The position numbers were made by a program, and so were the translations under genes. Under the pieces are notes generated by a model, which ran no database searches, was not told where the DNA came from, and worked only from the letters and a program-made list of their open reading frames with translations. From Marvania coccoides (lineage: Eukaryota > Chlorophyta > Trebouxiophyceae > Chlorellales > Chlorellaceae), in NCBI GenBank assembly GCA_963854735.1, contig OY978105.1:682001-746000 (forward strand): DNA of 64,000 bases, read 5' to 3'. Position 1 is the stretch's first letter. Every line of letters begins with the position of its first letter. Below are positions 33,967 to 45,030 of the stretch, piece by piece.

Positions 33967-34878
33967 GCATCCAAAAATTATCTCGATTTCTTCTACTTTT
34001 TCCTTTGCATACAGTTTCATGGCTGCCAAGGCAGCACGTGCTGAAAATAGCTGGATTATTACTAATTTAATTTTTTTCAAGCCTCCTTTTTGATCTCTCT
34101 CCCCTTCCCGTATTATTTGGAAAGGGAGGAAGGAGAAGGGAGGCGGGGAAATAATTGTGCGTTTGTCTTAAAATTTTTCTCTCTTCTCCTTTCTTGTTTG
34201 CCATCCTCTTTGTTTTTCCTTCGCGCTTCTAATAACTAACTTCCCTGCTGCCATATTCTGGCAAAGTCATCCATTCATGTTTTTTTGGCGGAATTGGGAG
34301 TTTCGACGCTCTTTTTCTTTCCCGCCTGCATCGTCACGCAAAGACTCGATCAACACACATAAAAAGACCAGTCCTTTTACTATAGACTTTCATGTTGCCT
34401 GACTCGGCGCTCTCTTACTCATTACTTCAAAAGACAAACACCATCTGTGTTTTTTATTTTATCATCGACAACACTGGAGTAAATGACCTGCAAAACGGAT
34501 TGTGCCCTTCCTTGTCTCTCGTAATCACACGCATTTCTATCTTAATTTCGCTGTATGATTTTCACCTTTCAGTAGAAATGTCGCCGTAGATTTTGGACGA
34601 ACACTCCTATACACCGTATTTTCTGCTTGCAGCAGCAGTTTTTTTCTTTTGCATTTTTTTTTTCCCTCCTCTAAATTTCCCATTACGTTTTCAAATTTGC
34701 TTTCCTACCAATTGTATTCGAAGGAAAGACCACCTTGCTTTGTTTTTTTATTCTCATTTCACTTTTATAGATTGCCCTCTTGACACAACCGCGGGCACTG
34801 ACGGGATCGTGGTCCTCATTTATGTAACATCATCACCGATTCAAGAGTTGCAGTGCAAGAAATAACATTAGCAATAAA
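33967..34878 (+). other. 3' flank of the CXC factor, T-rich
   Basis: About 0.9 kb, strongly pyrimidine-rich on + (for example CTCTCTCCCCTTCCC and TTTTTTTTTCCCTCC), a typical 3' flank here. Short frames are Phe/Ser/Leu-rich low complexity. No gene. Confidence 0.5.
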
Positions 34879-35839
34879 TTAGAATGTAGGGCCGGGCTGC
34901 TGCCCAGACAGCCACTCCGCGGCGGCGGTGGCGTCTGTTTTGCTGAACCCGTAGCGCGAGGCCCAGGCAATGAGGTCAGCCAGCGCTGCAGAGCCCCCAG
35001 GCATGGACTGCGTTGAATAAAAATTGATGTTTTCAGGTACGAGGGGGTATTAATACAATATTCATTTTGGTCTTAAGAATGCGATTTTACAGGGCGAAAT
35101 TTATTTTAAAATGTTTGAAGTAACTCGCCTGCAGGCAGAGGGAGAGGAGGTGCGCGCAGGCAGAGACGCGAAGCTCGGTACTCTCAGCTCGACGTCCAAG
35201 CTCAGCACAGGCCTCCAGCAGCAGCAGCGAGGGCGGGTTGCCAGCGAAAACTCGCATGATGGGCAGAGGCGGCTTGGTAGCTGCAGGTTTGGGGCGAGAA
35301 GGGGGCGTGAAGCCCGGGGGAGGGAGATTTTGCTTGGGCGACTTTGCAGGCAGCGAAAAGGGCTCATGAGGCTCTTTCTGAAGAGAAAATTTCTCAAGGT
35401 CGGCCCTGGAGGGCAAGATGGCTGTGAATTTGGTCTGCAGAGGGCAGTTGGGGTGGAGAGCGCGAGGTGGGCCTTCTTGGTGGTGAGATTTCAGCGCATG
35501 GCCAGTTGGGGAACGAAAAGTCGAAGGGGGGTACGTTTCTGCTAGAAGAGCACGCGACGTGTCAGGCACAGTCAGGAAGCGGTCAATGGTGTAGGCAGTG
35601 GGGGGCGTGCAGCCGGATAATGGGTCTTGGTGGAGGGAGGTAGCAGCGTTATTGCTGGCAGGTGGGGCATAGTGCTGGCGGGCCTCTGGGAAGTCTTCCA
35701 TGGCGTGAAAATGAGAGGATGGCTGATTTTCTTGAAATATGGTGGTGGGCTGCGTGGTTGAAAAGCCGCTAATGGTTTTTGCTGGTTGGTCCATAGAGAG
35801 AGGGTCTGGTGATTCACCAGCGCATGGAACCGTGGCCAT
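34879..35839 (-). CDS. Unrecognised proline-rich protein with helical C terminus
   Basis: Exons 35839-35129 and 35007-34879; 279 residues starting MATVPCAGESPDPL. Residues 1-195 are Pro/Ser/Thr-rich and look disordered. From ~200 on the chain is ordered and helical: LPIMRVFAGNPPSLLLLEAC, ELRVSACAHLLSLCLQ|SMPGGSAALADL, AWASRYGFSKTDATAAAEWL. I recognise no domain. The intron (35008-35128) uses a GC donor (CTGCAG|GCGAGT), the only choice keeping the C-terminal frame open. An acceptor-like sequence directly before the ATG means an upstream exon cannot be excluded. It lies downstream of another proline-rich gene on the same strand; whether the two are related or parts of one gene is open, but I could not join them in phase. 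Confidence 0.55.
35008..35128 (-). other. GC-AG intron in proline-rich gene
   Basis: Donor CTGCAG|GCGAGT, acceptor CAACGCAG. Reading through gives a short unrelated tail (KHFKINFAL); the spliced frame gives an acidic, tryptophan-containing helix. Confidence 0.6.
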
Positions 35840-36325
35840 TGCTGCTCAAAAAAATATTAATAGATGCTAGATAATTTTTGCGGAGCCTAGAATTAAATGG
35901 AAGCGATGGGGGGAAAATGTTTGCCTCGAGAAGATAAATGTTGTCAAGCTGAGTTACGAGCGCATCGTGTGTTAATGAAAATGACTATAAGTTTAAACAT
36001 AAATTTATAATAGCCAGATTTTAGCCAAAATTTCCCATTTTTCTGTCGGCATGCATGGGGTTGAAATATGAAAAAATGGGGTTTGACTTATTATGCTTTC
36101 CAGTGAAATTGAACTTAACATCTAAATCAGAGCAAACATCCAGCTGGCTCCAAGAGGAGCACAGGAAAAAAAGGAAAGAAGAGAAGAAAAGCAGGCCGCC
36201 GAAGCGTTAATAAAATTTTTTTTTTCAGTGTTACGCTAACGCACCAAAGGAAAAGAGAAAAGGAATTTAACGTACGCTCACTCTGTAGCTTGTCACAAGC
36301 TCAGAGACAGTATAATCGCTGCCGT
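35840..36325 (-). other. Gap between two proline-rich genes
   Basis: 486 bp, AT-rich, no coding frame seen. May be promoter of the downstream gene plus 3' UTR of the upstream one. Confidence 0.4.
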
Positions 36326-37294
36326 TTACTTTCTCCCGTTCAATGAACTAGGCAGCTGCTGCATCTGCTGTATCCACGCAGGCGGCAGCTGCATTCCTCT
36401 CGTTGCCACTGTTCCGCACCCTTCCGGCCGCATTGCGGCGGAGATATCTGCTGGCAGCCCCACCACCAGCGGCCCAGGGCACGCCAGAAGCCCCGCCAGC
36501 GGGCTCACCAATTTGAACGGCGGGCTCTCTGTCACCGCAGAAAACGGCGCCACTAGCGAGAAAGGCACCTTGGGCCGCGCGGGAGCCTCTCCGCTGGTGG
36601 TTGGCAGCTTCATAAAGGGCTCAATGGCTGTCAAGTCGAGGTCCAAAGCAAATTTTCGTGAAGGCGGGGGGGTAGGCAGGCCTAGGCCGCGGGAGGGGGG
36701 TCTGCCGCGGCGTTTGCCGCCGGAGCTGGGCGCGCGCTTTGCGGGGAGGGGAGGGAAGCTGGAGCGCCGTCCTGGGGCGCGATACAGCGACATTAAGGTT
36801 GAAGCGGCTTCCTGCTCCTCGGCGTCTTCGTGGCGGCACTTGCGCTTCCTCCGGGTTTTGTTTCTTTCTCGGTCCAGCTCAGCGCCAGCCGCAAACGCAG
36901 AGACTGCAGAGGCGGTCTGAGGGGGCGGGAGAAGGGGGGCAGGGCAGGTGATGAGCTCGCCATAGCTAGCCCCAGGATGGCTAGAAATCTCGATTGAGGA
37001 GCCGGGGCGGGTGGTGAAGACAGCCGCTGAGAATTTTATGACGCTGGGTATCATTCTAGCTGCAGAACGCGGCCTGGAGAGGGGGGGAGCGAACTGCGAA
37101 GGGGTGGGCACTGCCTTGGCATCAGGTTGATGGATCTGAGAGAAGACGAGGTGCTGGGTGGTGCACGCTCGCCAAGCAGCGCCCACAATAGGGTTTAGCA
37201 GCTTGAAGGGCGCGATTGGCGCGGGCATTGGCTCCATGGGCGGAGCTTGAAGGGCGCAAGCAAAAACTCGATTGTCTGAGAGAGCCATGTGCAT
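36326..37294 (-). CDS. Unrecognised AT-hook-containing proline-rich protein
   Basis: Single open exon; from ATG at 37294 (MHMALSDNRVFACAL) to TAA at 36326, 322 residues. The frame stays open further upstream and another in-frame ATG lies at 37375, but an acceptor-like TTTACGCAG at ~37330 suggests the true gene has a further 5' exon I could not place. The middle holds a basic cluster (KTRRKRKCRHEDAEEQE) and GGKRRGRPPSRG, a good AT-hook, so nuclear DNA or chromatin binding is plausible. The C-terminal third has ordered-looking segments such as FALDLDLTAIEPFMKLP and a run ending LPPAWIQQMQQLPSS. No known family. A donor-like AA|GTAAAC overlaps the stop, so the C terminus might also continue by splicing. 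Confidence 0.5.
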   Translation of the reverse strand: MHMALSDNRVFACALQAPPMEPMPAPIAPFKLLNPIVGAAWRACTTQHLVFSQIHQPDAKAVPTPSQFAPPLSRPRSAARMIPSVIKFSAAVFTTRPGSSIEISSHPGASYGELITCPAPLLPPPQTASAVSAFAAGAELDRERNKTRRKRKCRHEDAEEQEAASTLMSLYRAPGRRSSFPPLPAKRAPSSGGKRRGRPPSRGLGLPTPPPSRKFALDLDLTAIEPFMKLPTTSGEAPARPKVPFSLVAPFSAVTESPPFKLVSPLAGLLACPGPLVVGLPADISAAMRPEGCGTVATRGMQLPPAWIQQMQQLPSSLNGRK

Positions 37295-38098
37295 GCGAGT
37301 GCTCAAGGTTCGGGGGATGAAAGAACTGCGTAAATAAAACCGTTTAATGTGATAAACGCCGTCGGAAGAGGGCATGCATGGCCGAAAGAAAACATCGAGG
37401 CGAAATTGTGTTCGCTTCACCTTGTCTGGCCGCCTGTGCCGCACAGCAAGACGGGCGAAATAATTCCGAATAATTTAAAATAATGAGCAGGCGATGGCGG
37501 ACTGGCAGCGGGATAAATTTCCACGAGAAACTGTGTTGAAGAAAGCTAGGAGCACTCGCTTTCATTGGTTCTGGCTGTGGTAGTGCTCATGCTCACCGTG
37601 CATTACAGATATCAACTCAACAGTATGGCGCGCTCAGGCAAATGCTCGCTGAAAATCTGTTCTTTCTCGACTACCGCCCACAGCGCATGCCAGCCTTCCT
37701 TTCCCAAGCCAGCTGCGCTTCTCGTCGCTTCGGCTGTTTGCCATTCTATCGTCTCCTGCGCACTCGCGTGCGCATCTAGTTTGCCAAACTCGCGTTTCCA
37801 TCCTTGCATAGCATCGCCACCCATCCTTCTGCCCGCAATAAAAAGAATTAATAAATAAATGAGACGGCAGGAACATGGCTTTATATAAATGATAGCAGCG
37901 AGTCCATGCAAATGAGCAAGCATGATAAATACTCTACCAGCTTCATAGCTGAGAGCGCCTTTACGGGGCGTCGGAACAATAAATAAATACATCATAGGTG
38001 CTAGAGAGAAAAAATGGTCGTGGTCATTTGTTCAGTAAGGGTGTCAAAATTATGAAAACTGCGGTCAATAAATAGTGTGCGTGTTTTCTTCCTCTCAA
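37295..38098 (-). other. Region between AT-hook protein gene and phytocyanin-like gene
   Basis: 0.8 kb. Contains a possible small coding exon (37612-37824, described separately) and otherwise AT-rich sequence with no recognised gene. Confidence 0.4.
37612..37824 (-). CDS. Possible small ORF or terminal exon, 70 residues
   Basis: From ATG at 37824 (MGGDAMQGWKREFGKLDAHA) to TGA at 37612. GC-rich compared with its flanks, amphipathic and with balanced charge, ending HLPERAILLS, which looks more like protein than chance. An acceptor-like CGGGCAG lies just upstream, so it could be the last exon of a gene whose start I could not find. No homology recognised. Confidence 0.25.
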   Translation of the reverse strand: MGGDAMQGWKREFGKLDAHASAQETIEWQTAEATRSAAGLGKEGWHALWAVVEKEQIFSEHLPERAILLS

Positions 38099-38756
38099 TC
38101 ACAATACGCTAAGTGCCACTCCTACAATCGCAGCAATGGCCAAGGCTAGCTGGGCAGATGCCCTGAGCGCGCTGCTGGGGTCAGTAACGTAGAATTCTGC
38201 AATCATGCCTGCAAAAAAATGGGTGGAAATTGCGTAAGGAGGGCGAAAAGAGGAGCCTCAACGCCCCTGTGTGTATATTCTCTCTTCTTCTCTACTGGCA
38301 CGCCATAAGCGGCTTCTCACCTCTTCTGCAGTCGTCCTGGTACTGGCTGGTAACCCAGTAGTGGCCCGTCACGTTGGGCACCTCCCACAGGAAGGAGGAG
38401 GCGATGGCAGGTGGGGAGAGATACTTATAACCGGGGCCCTCTGGCGCTGTGAAGTTGGAGGGGCAGGCGATGGTGGGGATCTGGAACAGGCCGTGCAGGG
38501 CCGTCCATTTGAAAAACACCGTGCCGTTGACGCACACGTTGTATGGCCCGAATCGAGCCACCTGCCAATCTGTTAATTGCACGTCTGGCCGGCAGTTGTT
38601 GGGGTCGATCGTCACTGCATTGCGCGGAAAGATGGTGGTTAGATGTCAGAGTGCGCAGTGGGAGGCGTGAAGAGCACGCGGGAACTCGCCTTGCACCGCA
38701 ACTGCTGGACTGAAAAATCCGGCAACCAACAGGAGCCAGACGTGTTGGAGCCTCAT
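38099..38756 (-). CDS. Secreted phytocyanin-like (cupredoxin-fold) protein with C-terminal anchor
   Basis: Exons 38756-38690, 38614-38321, 38208-38099; 156 residues. Signal peptide MRLQHVWLLLVAGFFSPAVA; a ~100-residue cupredoxin-like domain with DWQVARFGPYNVCVNGTVFF, KWTALHGLFQIP (the first His ligand position), SSFLWEVPNVTGHYWVTSQY and DDCRRGMIAEFYV, the phytocyanin ending; then a hydrophobic C-terminal helix (LALAIAAIVGVALSVL) suited to a GPI or membrane anchor. Phytocyanins use HCxxG(M/Q) for copper; here the His before the Cys is Asp (DDCRRGM), so a type-1 copper site is probably not formed, as in early-nodulin-like proteins. Intron 1 has a GC donor. It is divergent from the transporter gene, 237 bp apart. 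Function on the cell surface is unknown. Confidence 0.8.
38615..38689 (-). other. GC-AG intron in phytocyanin-like gene (75 nt)
   Basis: Donor GCAAG|GCGAGT at 38690/38689, acceptor AATGCAG. Only this donor joins the signal peptide to VTIDPNNC in frame. Confidence 0.8.
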
Positions 38757-38993
38757 CTTGCCAAATCTGAAAACACCCAAATGCTGCAATTATTGCAAAT
38801 AAAATTATAAAAGAGGTCCGCTTGCAGTTGTGAAACAGTTCTTTGTTGTCGACCTTCTTAAATTTTGTTTTTTGAATGCGTTTGCTTGCACTTTTTGGCA
38901 CGCATTTCAATTCATTTAGGCTGCCGCGATGTAAACTCACAGCTTCTCTTGCCATTCCGACCTCTGGAATGCCACGCCATTTTTCCAAATCAA
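38757..38993. promoter_or_regulatory. Divergent promoter region, phytocyanin-like / BASS transporter
   Basis: 237 bp between divergent ATGs, AT-rich. No motif identified. Confidence 0.4.
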
Positions 38994-40350
38994 ATGCAGT
39001 CCGAAACCCTAAAACCGCGCTGGAAGACGGCGCTCACCCGCGCTCTGGCTTTCCTTAAGAAGCACTATCTCCCAATATCATACATCATCGCCGTCCTCAT
39101 CGCGCTGCTGGCCCCCGCGCCTGGCACAGCTGTGGCTAGTCTCACCGTCGGCTCCTTCCACATCGTTCAAACCATCAACATCATCATCGTTTTCATCATC
39201 TCCGGTTTGACCCTCAACACCAAGGACATGGGGCGCGCGGTGCGGCAGTGGCCCGGCATTCTGTGGGGCTTTGCCACTATCCTCGCGGTCACACCGTGCC
39301 TCGGCTTTGCCCTCAACGCCATCCCCTTCACCCCGCCCGAGTTTGCCACCGGCCTCGCCGTCTTCTCCGCAGCGCCCACCACCCTGGGCGTCGGGGCGGC
39401 GCTGGTGCGGCAAGCCAAAGGCAACGACGCCTTGGCGCTGCTCCTTCTCACCGCCACCAATGCCTTGGCGGTTTTCACGCTGCCGCTGTGGCTGAAAGCG
39501 CTGATTGGGGAGGGAGGCGTCTCCAGTAACGGCGCCACGTACTCCCTGAACTTCAGCCTAGGCAAAATGGTATGGCAGCTGACATTGACCGTGCTGGCTC
39601 CGGCAGTCATTGGAAAACTGCTCAGAGACCTGTGCGCGCCGGTGCGCTCCTTTGCCGTCAAGTACAAAGAGTGGTTGAGCATGTTTGCGGTGCTGAATTT
39701 AGCTTTTATCATCTGGCAAACGCTCTCCGCTGCTGCGCCGCTGCTCCTTGCCCAACAGTTTGTAGACATTCTTTTCGTCATCATTGCTGCCGTGCTGCAA
39801 CACGCCATCTATCTGGTATTCAATACCGCCGTAATCTGGTGCGCGTTGCATAATTTATCTGCTTGGTTTTCCGTTTTTTAATTAGGAGAAAATTAACGAA
39901 AAATATTTGTTCGGTATATTACTCGACTGCAGGTCCGTGCTGCGCATGAAAATAGAGGAAGGCGTCGCTGTGACCATCATGGGCTCCCAAAAGTCGGCTC
40001 CGGTGGCGGTGACAGCTATATCATATTTAACGTCCGACGTTTCTACACAGGGCCTCCTCAACGTGCCGTGCATTGTGGGACAGCTGGTGCAGATCTTCAT
40101 GGGCGCAGCCATCGTTCCCTGGGTGGCGCAACGGGTGGAGAAGGTCCAGGCAGCCCGCCAAAAATCAGACGTTGAAGCGGCAGCAGCGGTGCAGAACGGA
40201 GAAGAGAATGGAGTGGGGGAAGAGGCAGAGAAGGCGGTGAGCGGGCAGGAGAGCAGTGACGAAGGGCGAAGCAGCGATTCTGCTGTTGTTAACGGGAAAA
40301 AAGAGGCTTCGCCATTGCAGGAGAGCGGCGACGACAAAACAACACGCTAG
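38994..40350 (+). CDS. Sodium/bile-acid cotransporter-like transporter (SLC10A7/BASS4 type)
   Basis: Exons 38994-39838 and 39933-40350; 420 residues. ATG at 38994 (MQSETLKPRWKTALTRALAF) is the first in frame; no clear transit peptide precedes it. About ten hydrophobic segments follow. Family motifs: YIIAVLIALLAPAPGTA, INIIIVFIISGLTLNTKDM, GFALNAIPFTPPEFATGLAV, FSAAPTTLGVGAALVRQAKG and, across the splice, IWSVLRMKIEEGVAVTIMGS followed by QKSAPVAVTAISYL. These fit the SBF fold and the SLC10A7/BASS4 branch rather than plastid BASS1/2 pyruvate carriers. SLC10A7 is linked to Golgi/ER calcium handling in animals; the substrate here is unknown. The last ~80 residues are a hydrophilic Glu/Ser/Lys-rich tail not shared with the family. 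Confidence 0.88.
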
Positions 40351-40649
40351 GCCGTGAGATGCTCGATATCGTAATTTCTTACTTATTTCAATATTTTTTT
40401 TACGAAACGAATCGTATATTTGTATCTATACATCACCATATCACCATTCCAAATTTATTTGATTTGCTTTTCTTTTTTCACTTTTTTTTGCATGTACAGC
40501 AGTTTTGAAGAAAAAAATCCATGTACCAAAATTGTGTCGCCACAGTGGCCACACACCGTGAGAAACCAAATAAAAATAATTCACTTTAATTCACAAATTC
40601 GTTCAAGTAATAAGTTTAGAAAACATCAAAGTTCAAATGATAATTAAGT
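40351..40649. other. Convergent 3' region, transporter / PPTase
   Basis: 299 bp, very AT-rich; no ORF. Carries both 3' UTRs. Confidence 0.5.
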
Positions 40650-41810
40650 TCAGAAAATATCGCCGCCTGCAGCTTCGTAATCCCCTCTGCAGTCCTCAGG
40701 CACGCAATTCGACACGTGCAGCATCGAAAACGGCGGTTCTGGCTCCGCAAGGGCGGCGGCGTGGTCCTCCTGCGGCACGCAGCCTCGCTGCAACGACGCC
40801 TTGAAGCCCTGCAGAAAAAAAGTCGTAAAGCCCACTTTTTTGAGCCAAAACTACAATATGTATCCAAATTTAACGAATGCATTTCCTATAATATAAACAG
40901 AAATAAAAATCAGTCGAATTTATCAACAATAAATAAAAATCTCACCCCCCATGCATCCACGATGGCTTCAATCGGCCCTCGCCCCACCGACACCCAGTGC
41001 CCGTTCCCCAGCTGGTGGATGTGAAACACCCACTGCGGCTGGGGCACCCCATCTACAGCCACACTGGCGGTCGCTGTCGCGTTTCCTCTGTCGGTTTCTT
41101 TGCAAGAAACAATGGCGAACTCGCACCGCCCCAAGTCAAAGGCGATGCCCACTCCCATAGCTTTTACATAGGCTTCTTTCAGGCTCCAGAACCTGCGGAA
41201 GGCGGACTCCCTGGCGGCGTCGTCGTTCCCGCCCGCGTTCACCGCTGCCCACTCAGCTGCAGTGAGTTGGCGGTCAAATGCTTCAAACACAGATGAAAGC
41301 GGCTGGTTGGGGTTGCGCCGCAGCTCCTGAGGGGCAGCCACGTCGCACCCGCACAGGCACAGACCCTCTGAGGCCAGCACGACGTAGTCCCCCTGAATTT
41401 AACTCGCAAATTTTTCTGGTCTTAAGCATTACTTGGCGTTGCCTTCGGAGGGCTTTTACACGGCTCTGGAGGAGCGTGGAAAAAGAGGCGCTCACCTCGT
41501 GGGACACGCTGTAATTGAAGTTCAGGGCGTTAGGGGGTCTGGGGAGGGCGTTGGCTGCGTAGGGCTTGCGGCCTTTAGTGCGTTTGACCAGCACCGCTGA
41601 GGCGGGGAGCCCTAGGGCCACTTGCGCTGCGTGGCGCTGCAGCAGCCGGCTCACTAGTGCGCGCTTCCTGTCGTCCTCGAACTTGTAGCTCCTGGCCGCC
41701 TGGGCGTCCTCCGCGGGCAGCAGGCCGCAGAGAAAATCAAACTCCGATGCGGATGGGTGCCATCTGGTGATGTCGACGGCCAGCCGCAGCCGCGGGCAGG
41801 CTGCTTGCAT
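40650..41810 (-). CDS. 4'-phosphopantetheinyl transferase (Sfp/AASDHPPT type)
   Basis: Exons 41810-41496, 41392-40946, 40808-40650, all phase 0; 306 residues. It transfers phosphopantetheine from CoA to acyl-carrier proteins for fatty-acid synthesis. Seen: AARSYKFEDDRKRALVSRLL (family: R..F...D..R.L.G..LLR), KGRKPYA, NFNYSVSHE|GDYVVLA, GCDVAAP (family G.D.E/V..), and the Mg/CoA motif FWSLKEAYVKAMGVG. The Glu of the WxxKEA motif and the Asp of GCD are present, so it should be active. The C-terminal extension (HVSNCVPEDCRGDYEAAGGD) is not conserved. It lies 191 bp from SAHH in divergent orientation. ATG at 41810 was taken; a possible acceptor just upstream leaves a small chance of an extra 5' exon. 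Confidence 0.92.
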
Positions 41811-42001
41811 TGCCCCGTCGAATTGGGTGTCTGAATTCGATGAGAGAACAAAAAAAAATGAACGAAAATTCAAGTTTTCAACGGAACCGGGGACTAGAGT
41901 GGGCTAAAGTATGCGAGAGTCACAGAAGAGCCCGAACGTTCAGCTGTCAACCTCTCTTTTTTCAAAGTTTGGATCGAATTTTCAGGTTCCAGCTTTGAAT
42001 C
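41811..42001. promoter_or_regulatory. Compact divergent promoter PPTase / SAHH
   Basis: 191 bp between the two start codons; must drive the SAHH gene, whose codon bias suggests high expression. No TATA box is obvious; a TTTCAAAG and a TTTCAGG lie near 41960-41985. Confidence 0.4.
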
Positions 42002-44174
<2,173 letters not shown>

Positions 44175-45030
44175 GCGCAACAACGCACCCCCACAAAACG
44201 TGCCAGCCGAATATTTTTCTTGGCCGTTTTTTTGCGTGCTGAGTGCGGTTTCGGCAGTGGCGGCGAGGGCATTTTCTCCGCCTCCCTGGCCGTGTGCTGC
44301 GCTCTAAAACGACGCTCTGCGGAGAGGCTTTCTTACTCTACCCCTGAACCTTGTTCAATTCTTGATTCTTTCTCGTTCCTCTTTTTGTTTTCGGCACTTA
44401 ATATAATTTTTACTTTCGGCAACGATGATTATATTATTTTTAATGGGTCTGATGCACCCCCGTCGGACGCACCCTCGTCGGACGCACCAATGACAATGTA
44501 ATAGCTAGCTCACTATTTAAATATCAAAATTTCAAAAGAAGAATTGTGATAGGACGGAACGAACTTCCCCTTCCAAAAAAAAAAAGTGACTATGATTCCG
44601 CTAATGCAATGCTACGCCTGTTTCTCGCGTATGAGCTGAGCAGAAGAAGTAATGGGGTGGATACCACAACGCTAGCCCGTGCACCTTGGTTTTGACGCGC
44701 AACCAGCCAGTTCTGGTGCAGGGCACGCTGAGGCAGCTTCAACTGCGACGACGGCGAGCTGCATGGAGCTGCTTAAGATGCTACAGACCGAAATTTCGGC
44801 GTTACGTATCCCTCGATGTGATTGCGGTCGTCTTCAGGCATCGTTCTTCAGGCACCGAACCTGTTGACCCCTTGGAAAAAAAACATGTCCTGCATTTTGA
44901 ACGCGGAAAAGAGACGACTTAATTTATTTCGCGTTTTATACATAAATATACGATCTTTCAACACAATGCAGTAATCCGCTTGTCAGTTGGCGTCTCAGTT
45001 GCCCAGTGCGTGCGTGAAGCAGAGGACGCG
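44175..45030 (+). other. Intergenic region SAHH to receptor-like kinase
   Basis: 856 bp. Near 44451-44488 is a short 15-nt tandem repeat. TGTAA at 44497-44501 is a likely SAHH poly(A) signal, ~320 nt past the stop. No gene recognised in the rest. Confidence 0.5.
44451..44488 (+). repeat. 15-nt tandem repeat, about 2.5 copies
   Basis: Units GATGCACCCCCGTCG, GACGCACCCTCGTCG, GACGCACC; two complete copies differing at two positions plus a partial one, in the SAHH 3' UTR just before the TGTAA. Confidence 0.7.

Noticed and set aside
35840..36325. Joining the two proline-rich genes into one
   Set aside because: A donor-like AA|GTAAAC overlaps the upstream stop, but no acceptor before the downstream exon gives the right phase.
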